Below, in pieces: positions 58,632 to 64,000 of a stretch of 64,000 bases of DNA. Each line of letters begins with the position of its first letter. Position 1 is the first letter of the stretch. Below the pieces are notes generated by a model. The model worked only from the letters and a program-made list of their open reading frames with translations, did no database searches and was not told the origin of the DNA. The position numbers and the translations under genes are program-made. Source of the stretch: Candidatus Dojkabacteria bacterium S2_J21 (GTDB lineage Bacteria > Patescibacteria > Dojkabacteria > SC72); contig JAEHHF010000002.1 in NCBI GenBank assembly GCA_019248085.1, forward strand, positions 1-64,000, in the 5' to 3' direction.

Positions 58632-59105
58632 CTAGAAAAATCTTCCAAAAGGATACACAATGGAAACCCAATGCTCTTTCAGCCACACATCTGCTAAATG
58701 TTGAGACTCTATCAGGCCTCTTTTTGCCAATTCTTTGTTAATTACACTGCCCTGATGTGGTTTGTCGAACTGTTTTTCCAAAGGGGAACTAAATCCATGA
58801 GCATAGTGACAAAGCTCATGCGCAATCGTAGCACTTACCACATACTCGGGAACGATTTCATTCTGGAAATATTTTGTTATAGTTATGACAGTAACGCGCT
58901 TGTCATCTTGAGCATCGTAATCATCGATATTTTTCTTTAACAAACTTTTAATCTTGGTATCCTGATTTGCTATCTTAATACTGCCTAGCTGTCGTTTTGA
59001 GTATTTGCCAAACTTTATGAGGACGAGATTTTTTCGAGGTATATCACAGAAATTATTCTCCCACAAATCATACATTAGATTTTCTAAATATTTTCTATCT
59101 CTCAT
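58632..59105 (-). CDS. SprT-like zinc metallopeptidase-like protein
   Basis: This 157-residue protein has the zinc-protease motif HExxH in TIAHELCHYAHGF (about residues 94-106). A third ligand candidate is the His in KPHQGSVINKELAKRGL, an arrangement resembling SprT/YgjP-like peptidases. No signal peptide is seen, so it is probably cytoplasmic. The ATG at 59105 is only 14 bp from the divergent ABC gene start. A TATAAT (minus strand, 59109-59114) ends 3 nt before it, which is tight for transcription from this element. Confidence 0.7.
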   Translation of the reverse strand: MRDRKYLENLMYDLWENNFCDIPRKNLVLIKFGKYSKRQLGSIKIANQDTKIKSLLKKNIDDYDAQDDKRVTVITITKYFQNEIVPEYVVSATIAHELCHYAHGFSSPLEKQFDKPHQGSVINKELAKRGLIESQHLADVWLKEHWVSIVYPFGRFF

Positions 59106-59119
59106 GCTATTATATTAAA

Positions 59120-60925
59120 ATGATTTTACAAAAATACAAGAAAAAGCTCATCACTTTACTAAATGTCCTCAAGTTCATATATGGCAGATATACACTTACC
59201 GCGATAACTAGAGATATTCTCTTTGTAATTGGAACCGCAACTGAAGTATATACTATTACAATTGTTGGTAAATTCATAGATGAAGTTGCGGCAATTCTTC
59301 TTAATTGGGAGAATTTTGATCTTTCTCAATTTTTCCAAACACAGGCTTTTTTACACCTAGTTACTATTCTAATATTATGGTCTATATTCCAAGCATGCAA
59401 TCAAGCTAAGCAGCATTTGTACAATGTGATATATGAAAAAGTCTGGGAAGATGCAAGGTATATGATGGTTGCCAAGGTGTCCAAATCTAACTTGCAAGAC
59501 GTAGAGCAAGAGAAATTCCAGGATCTGCTTACCTATGCACCGGCATATTCCATAGACAGGATAATACAAACATACAATAGCTTTGCAGGAATTATGAGTA
59601 GTATTGTCAGACTAATCAGTGCGGCAATAATCATATTCGAGACAATGAGTTGGTCTGTATTATTGATAATCCTGTTTGTGCTTCCAGAGATTGTAATTGT
59701 CCATATTCGTAGAAATAGAGTTCGTAGATATCAAGACGAAGAAGTGGGTAAACTCAAATACCTAAACTATCTCTTGAATGTTACATTAACAATATCTAAT
59801 TTCCTTGAATTGAGGGTTAACGACACATTTGCATATATAAAGCGTAGGTACCAAGAGGAATATGATCAATTTTTAGATGGATATTTGAAAACGGATTCAA
59901 AGCTATACAGGGACAGGACAAGTTTCTCTATCTTTGGCCAGATTCTTAAATTCGCATATATCGTATATGTTCTTTCATTCTCGATTGTTAGAAAGTTAAG
60001 CTTAGGAACATTTAAAGCATTGTATGACTATGTAGACATGACGTATACAAGTGCGTACGGTGTTTTTGATTCAATTACTTACATATCCTCATTACTAGAG
60101 TATGATGAGAAATTCTTTGACCTGATGGATTACGAGGGATTCGGAGACCATGCGCATGGAGAGAAGAAACTGAAGAAAGGTACACCAGCAATTGAGTTTA
60201 AGAATGTTAGCTTTTCATATCCAGACGATCCCAAAACAATGGTTTTAAAACATATTGATATTGATATTAAACCAGGAGAGAAAATAGCTTTTTTTGGTAG
60301 TGATGGCTCGGGAAAGAGTAGCATGGTAAAAATATTGACCGGTTTATATCAGATCCAAACAGGAGAATATTTGGTTGATGGTTGTCCCGTAAAGGAGTTA
60401 GACAGGGGGGAATTGAAAAAGAAAATAGCAGTGACATTCCAGGATTTTATTAATTATAACTTTAGTCTGAAAGAGAATATCGTTATATCTGGAGAAAGAA
60501 AGAATGTTAACAAACGTTTGTATGAAGATGTATCTGAGGCAAGTCAGGTCTCTGACTTTATGAAGAAAGAGAGAATAAAAGATGAGCATATTTTAGGAAA
60601 AATATTCCCAGGAGGGAAAGATCTTTCACCAGGATATTGGCAAAGATTGGCGATAGCTAGAATGTTGTATAGAGATAGAAAGATTTTCGTAATGGACGAG
60701 TCATTTACATTCATAGATTCTGAATCGAAGGAGATGATATTACATAACATTTTGAATTTTGTTGGACCAGAAAGAACCTTGATATACATAACAAGAAGTG
60801 TTGAGGACTTAGATCTGTTCGATAGGATATATTTCTTTGATAATGGAAAAGTCATCGAATCTGGGAATTGGAAAGAATTGATGAAAAAAAGGAAGAAATT
60901 CTTTAAGATAGCGAATGAAAATTAA
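59120..60925 (+). CDS. ABC transporter (fused permease-ATPase) with unusual ATPase motifs
   Basis: This 601-residue half-transporter of the exporter type has about six membrane helices (residues 20-320) and then the ATPase. Walker A is GSDGSGKSS (about 391), the Q-loop is AVTFQDF and Walker B is FVMDESFTFID (about 522, catalytic Glu kept). The signature is LSPGYWQR (about 501) instead of LSGGQ, and the switch His is replaced (YITRSVEDLD, about 555). Substrate unknown. The ATG is 15 nt from the divergent peptidase-like start; TATTAT ends 6 nt upstream. Confidence 0.87.
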   Translation: MILQKYKKKLITLLNVLKFIYGRYTLTAITRDILFVIGTATEVYTITIVGKFIDEVAAILLNWENFDLSQFFQTQAFLHLVTILILWSIFQACNQAKQHLYNVIYEKVWEDARYMMVAKVSKSNLQDVEQEKFQDLLTYAPAYSIDRIIQTYNSFAGIMSSIVRLISAAIIIFETMSWSVLLIILFVLPEIVIVHIRRNRVRRYQDEEVGKLKYLNYLLNVTLTISNFLELRVNDTFAYIKRRYQEEYDQFLDGYLKTDSKLYRDRTSFSIFGQILKFAYIVYVLSFSIVRKLSLGTFKALYDYVDMTYTSAYGVFDSITYISSLLEYDEKFFDLMDYEGFGDHAHGEKKLKKGTPAIEFKNVSFSYPDDPKTMVLKHIDIDIKPGEKIAFFGSDGSGKSSMVKILTGLYQIQTGEYLVDGCPVKELDRGELKKKIAVTFQDFINYNFSLKENIVISGERKNVNKRLYEDVSEASQVSDFMKKERIKDEHILGKIFPGGKDLSPGYWQRLAIARMLYRDRKIFVMDESFTFIDSESKEMILHNILNFVGPERTLIYITRSVEDLDLFDRIYFFDNGKVIESGNWKELMKKRKKFFKIANEN

Positions 60926-60954
60926 TCATATATACAGTACCTATGGATAGAGTG

Positions 60955-60960
60955 TAAAAT
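60955..60960 (+). promoter_or_regulatory. -10 of a leaderless folD promoter
   Basis: TAAAAT at 60955-60960, preceded by TG (extended -10 style), ends 7 nt before the folD ATG. Confidence 0.6.
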
Positions 60961-60967
60961 ATACCCT

Positions 60968-61828
60968 ATGGAACTATTAGACGGGAAATTACTCTCAGAA
61001 AAAATATTAGATGAAATCTCACAAGAAGTAGAGGATATTAAGCGACAGGGGAAGAGAATCCCGAGAATGGATATGATATTGGTAGGAGAGGACTTCGGAA
61101 GTATTAAATATGTTGGAATGAAAGAGAAGATAGCCAAAGAGATTGGAATAAATGGTATCGTCCATCATCTTGATCATAATGTAAATACCTTAGATATCGT
61201 TAACCTCATAGACACTCTCGACAAAGATCACGAAGTAGATGGATATATGGTTCAACTTCCTTTGCCAGACCATATCAATACAAACCTAGTACTAGATGCA
61301 ATAGACCCTCGTAAAGATGTAGATGGCTTGTCTCCTGTAAATCTCGGTAAACTCTTTCAAAAAGACCCATCGGCAATATTACCCGCTACACCATTGGGGA
61401 TTGTAAAACTATTAGATGAATACAAGATCAAATTGTTTGGAAAACATGTTGTCATACTCGGAGCGAGCACGATCATAGGGATTCCACTCCAAGCAATTCT
61501 GTTAGAGAAGAAATCAACGGTTACATTGTGCAATGCACACACAATGGACATACAGGAAATTTCAAAGACCGCAGATATTTTAATTTGTGCTACAGGAAAC
61601 GCATTACTTGTTAATTCTAGTTTCCTGAAACCGGGATGTGTGGTGATAGATGTCGGTTCAAACAAGCATCCTGAGACTGGTAAATTAGTAGGTGATGTAG
61701 ATTGGGATTCTGTAAAAGGAATTCCGTCATATATAACTCCTGTACCTGGCGGTGTTGGTCCAATGACCATAACCTCTCTCATGCTTAATTTAATCACCTG
61801 CTACAAGAAGAATGATAGAAGACAATAA
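60968..61828 (+). CDS. folD: bifunctional methylene-THF dehydrogenase/cyclohydrolase FolD
   Basis: This 286-residue enzyme interconverts methylene-, methenyl- and formyl-tetrahydrofolate. Motifs are [14 protein letters not shown] (catalytic Tyr/Lys region), [29 protein letters not shown], the NAD(P) motif [14 protein letters not shown] (the usual GRSxxVG is GASTIIG) and [15 protein letters not shown]. It overlaps glyA by 17 nt, and the two work on the same folate pool. Its leaderless-type promoter starts the cluster folD-glyA-thyX. Confidence 0.96.
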   Translation: MELLDGKLLSEKILDEISQEVEDIKRQGKRIPRMDMILVGEDFGSIKYVGMKEKIAKEIGINGIVHHLDHNVNTLDIVNLIDTLDKDHEVDGYMVQLPLPDHINTNLVLDAIDPRKDVDGLSPVNLGKLFQKDPSAILPATPLGIVKLLDEYKIKLFGKHVVILGASTIIGIPLQAILLEKKSTVTLCNAHTMDIQEISKTADILICATGNALLVNSSFLKPGCVVIDVGSNKHPETGKLVGDVDWDSVKGIPSYITPVPGGVGPMTITSLMLNLITCYKKNDRRQ

Positions 61829-63044
61829 AATACAGAAATTCATAGATCTAGAAAAGAAGAGGCAATTCGAAGGGATAGAATTAATAGCATCAGAAAACTA
61901 TGTAAGTGCCTCTGTACTTGAATGCATGGGTTCAATTCTCACAAATAAATACTCAGAGGGATACCCAGATAAACGGTATTACGGGGGAAATCAATACATA
62001 GATGAGATAGAGAAAGAAGCAATTAGGAGAGTAAAAGAACTCTTCGGTGCTGAACATGTTAATGTTCAACCATATTCAGGATCGCCAGCAAATCAGGCAG
62101 TACATTTCGCATTACTGCAACCAGGAGATCGTACCATGGGTATGGCATTAGATGCTGGTGGACATTTAACTCATGGTTTTAAGGTGTCCTTCTCTGGCAA
62201 ATATTATAACTCTGTTAGCTATGGTGTAGATGAAAATGGATATATTGATTACGAGGAAGTAAAGAAATTGGCACTAGAACACAAACCAAAACTCATATGG
62301 GCTGGTTTCTCTGCATATTCAAGAATAATTGATTGGAAAAAGTTCAGAGAGATAGCTGATGAAGTAGGAGCATATCTTGCAGTAGATATAGCACATGTTG
62401 CAGGACTTGTTGCTGCAGGTTTGTATCCTTCCCCTGTAGGCATTGCAGATGTGGTAACTACAACAACACATAAAACACTAAGAGGCCCTAGAGGTGCCAT
62501 TATAATGTGCAAAGAATCACTTGGAGAGCAAATAGACAAAGCAGTGTTCCCAGGGCTTCAGGGAGGGCCACACAACCATACAACTGCAGGTATAGCAGTT
62601 GCATTGAGGGAGGCTTCATCCTCAGAATTCAAAGAATATGCCAAACAGATAATACTAAATGCAAAAGCTCTCGCAGATTCGTTTAAAAAACTAGGATATA
62701 CAATAGTTTCGGGAGGAACAGACAATCACTTGTTCCTTGTAGACGTAATTAAAAGCGTAAATCTCTCAGGTAAAGAAGTTTCGGATGTCTTAGAGAAAGC
62801 GAATATCACCTTAAATATGAATGCAATTCCACGGGATGAAAGAAAACCATGGAATCCATCAGGTGTAAGAATAGGAACTCCTGCAATTACAACGAGAGGA
62901 ATGAAAGAAAAGGAGATGGAAATAATTGCAAAATTCATAGATGATTCATTAAGAAATCCAACTGATGAGAATCTTGAAAATATTCGGTTAGAAGTAAAAC
63001 AGTTTACAAAAGACTTTCCAATTCCGGGTATAGATAATATTTAA
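61812..63044 (+). CDS. glyA: serine hydroxymethyltransferase
   Basis: This 410-residue PLP enzyme converts serine and THF to glycine and methylene-THF. It has [40 protein letters not shown], the PLP lysine in [17 protein letters not shown], and NHLFLVDV. Its product is the carbon donor for FolD and for the ThyX-like gene that follows after 16 nt. Confidence 0.97.
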   Translation: MIEDNKIQKFIDLEKKRQFEGIELIASENYVSASVLECMGSILTNKYSEGYPDKRYYGGNQYIDEIEKEAIRRVKELFGAEHVNVQPYSGSPANQAVHFALLQPGDRTMGMALDAGGHLTHGFKVSFSGKYYNSVSYGVDENGYIDYEEVKKLALEHKPKLIWAGFSAYSRIIDWKKFREIADEVGAYLAVDIAHVAGLVAAGLYPSPVGIADVVTTTTHKTLRGPRGAIIMCKESLGEQIDKAVFPGLQGGPHNHTTAGIAVALREASSSEFKEYAKQIILNAKALADSFKKLGYTIVSGGTDNHLFLVDVIKSVNLSGKEVSDVLEKANITLNMNAIPRDERKPWNPSGVRIGTPAITTRGMKEKEMEIIAKFIDDSLRNPTDENLENIRLEVKQFTKDFPIPGIDNI

Positions 63045-63060
63045 TATATCCTAAATATAT

Positions 63061-64000
63061 ATGAAGCTCTCCTACAGAAAAGACTTAAATATTGCGAGTA
63101 TAAGATCGGAATCAGAGTGGAATAAATTTAAGGTACATACATTACTTCAGAATACAGAACATAAACAGCCATCGATAAACGCATACCTGGGTGCTAGATA
63201 TAGCAGATCAGCAGATTCAATAGTCGACATTGCAGCGGAAATCATAGAAAGCAAGACGGATGCTAGTGAGAAATTAGAAAAAATATTCTCTGGATATGGT
63301 CATAAATCGGTAGGCGATATGGCAGATCTGTTTGTATGTATAGAAAATATCCCGTTGTATGTAGCAATGCGTATTTTCTACATGACATCTGTAGTATCAG
63401 GACAGGAGAGGTCTACAAGATATCAGAATTTTGAAAATCCTGAGTTCGTAAAAATACCCAAAGAAATATCTGAAGACAGAAATATAACGAAGGGATATGA
63501 AAAAATAATACTGAAGCAGATGAAGGATTACAGGGAGTTGCTCAAACTCTCCAAGGAAGCTTTGGAGAAGTATTTCAAAATAAATTCAGACAGTTCGCAA
63601 GAAGTTACTGTTTTAAAAGCGCGTGCATTTGATACCGCCAGATATCTTCTACCACAGGGAATCAATACTAGCTCCGCATATCTAATGTCTGCGAGAAATT
63701 GGTCTGAAGTCATAAGTTTGCTTTGTTCTAGTGATAATATAGCAGAAAATGAGGTTGCCGAAATGTTACTCAATCTTCTAGGAGAATCTGATTTAGATAT
63801 TAAGGGGTATGTTAGAGAAGCAGATAACCTCATAAGGCATACTGATCCAAACTGTTGTAGGAAAAATTCAACCAAAGAGATACTTAAATATATGAATGAA
63901 AAAGTATCCAGAAAGCAGATCAAGCATATACCAGAAAGCGAAGCAGAAGCAGTGGAGGTCTCTTTTGGGCCAGATAGCACAGAGACATTGATAACCAACT
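63061..64000 (+). CDS. ThyX-like thymidylate synthase, long form, cut by window end
   Basis: An open frame of 313 codons runs off the window from ATG 63061. It is of the flavin-dependent thymidylate synthase type: INAYLGARYSRS, FSGYGHKSVGDMAD, SGQERSTRYQNF (about residues 113-124) and ARAFDTARYLLPQGINTSS, with RNWSEVI. Classic ThyX has an RHRx7S motif; here the RHR position reads YMT while the distal Ser/Arg-Tyr are kept. Ordinary ThyX has about 220-250 residues, so this is a longer form that may hold a second domain beyond the edge (the frame continues VEVSFGPDSTETL). Position after folD-glyA supports a dTMP role. Confidence 0.8.
   Translation, partial: MKLSYRKDLNIASIRSESEWNKFKVHTLLQNTEHKQPSINAYLGARYSRSADSIVDIAAEIIESKTDASEKLEKIFSGYGHKSVGDMADLFVCIENIPLYVAMRIFYMTSVVSGQERSTRYQNFENPEFVKIPKEISEDRNITKGYEKIILKQMKDYRELLKLSKEALEKYFKINSDSSQEVTVLKARAFDTARYLLPQGINTSSAYLMSARNWSEVISLLCSSDNIAENEVAEMLLNLLGESDLDIKGYVREADNLIRHTDPNCCRKNSTKEILKYMNEKVSRKQIKHIPESEAEAVEVSFGPDSTETLITN

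Noticed and set aside
57914..59120. Toxin-antitoxin pair formed by the metallopeptidase-like gene and its neighbour
   Set aside because: The peptidase-like protein with HExxH resembles SprT-type proteins, and the following 231-residue protein is too long and dissimilar for a typical antitoxin; context alone does not support it.
1..64000. Recoded genetic code (UGA as Gly)
   Set aside because: TGA terminates the ligase-like gene and dnaG at sensible positions, and long conserved genes such as rpoB and rpoC are intact under the standard stops.
1..64000. CRISPR arrays, insertion sequences, prophage or integron
   Set aside because: No regularly spaced direct repeats, transposase, integrase or phage structural operon was found; the baseplate-J-like protein is a lone membrane protein beside a pilM-like gene.

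Overview
The window is about 64 kb of AT-rich, densely packed bacterial chromosome. It carries informational genes (dnaA, dnaN, dnaG, rpoB, rpoC, rpoD, rpsL, rpsG, valS, metG, rsmA, rnj), type IV pilus assembly pieces and DUF4012, PEGA, RodZ-like and baseplate-J-like envelope proteins. Several proteins are unusually short (HrcA, ValRS), and no biosynthetic operon is seen apart from a folate one-carbon cluster. This combination suggests a Patescibacteria/CPR genome, perhaps near Dojkabacteria, Katanobacteria or Microgenomates. That placement is inferred from gene content and style, not from a tree. UGA serves as a stop codon (for example at 9072-9074 and at the end of dnaG), so the recoded Gracilibacteria/Absconditabacteria code is unlikely.

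Layout. 1-2.2 kb: a truncated membrane gene, tRNA-Ser(CGA), two small membrane proteins and a receiver-degenerate OmpR-type regulator. 2.2-7.7 kb: origin neighbourhood with dnaN, dnaA, rpmH, rnpA, yidD, yidC and a KH-R3H protein; DnaA boxes lie in both flanks of dnaA. 7.7-10.5 kb: O-antigen-ligase-like protein, an unknown protein, a methyltransferase, tRNA-Ser(GGA) and tRNA-Arg(UCU). 10.6-15.4 kb: baseplate-J-like protein, PilM/FtsA-like ATPase and RNase J. 15.4-18.4 kb: a T-box leader controlling a small unknown gene and valS. 18.4-22.3 kb: two small SD-led unknown genes with matching promoters, metG and PilN/PilO-like genes. 22.3-35.8 kb: rpoD, a zinc-ribbon protein, an SDR-DUF4012 fusion, a PEGA protein, a WecA/MraY-fold protein that has lost its catalytic residues, rsmA, a methyltransferase, dnaG, a RodZ-like protein and ftsK. 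36.0-44.2 kb: rpoB, rpoC, rpsL, rpsG. 44.2-49.2 kb: GT2 glycosyltransferase, bL25 and the CIRCE-controlled hrcA-grpE-dnaK operon. 49.2-60.9 kb: ligase-TPR protein, ComF, MurJ, CIRCE-controlled groES-groEL, a secreted repeat protein, a metallopeptidase-like protein and a divergent ABC exporter. 61-64 kb: folD, glyA and a long ThyX-like gene cut by the window end.

Two regulatory themes stand out. First, many genes have a TATAAT-like -10 element ending only 5-8 nt before the start codon, which implies widespread leaderless mRNAs. Internal operon genes (rpoC) and a few isolated genes use good Shine-Dalgarno sequences instead. Second, the heat-shock genes form a simple HrcA regulon with 9-9-9 CIRCE operators placed just after the -10 of both promoters, and valS sits behind a compact T-box whose short stem I shows GUC (Val) in its terminal loop.

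The most unusual items are the compact valine T-box, the leaderless architecture, and a set of enzyme-fold proteins whose catalytic residues are replaced: the response regulator, the GT4-family protein, the SDR half of the DUF4012 fusion, the ABC ATPase and the first ThyX domain.
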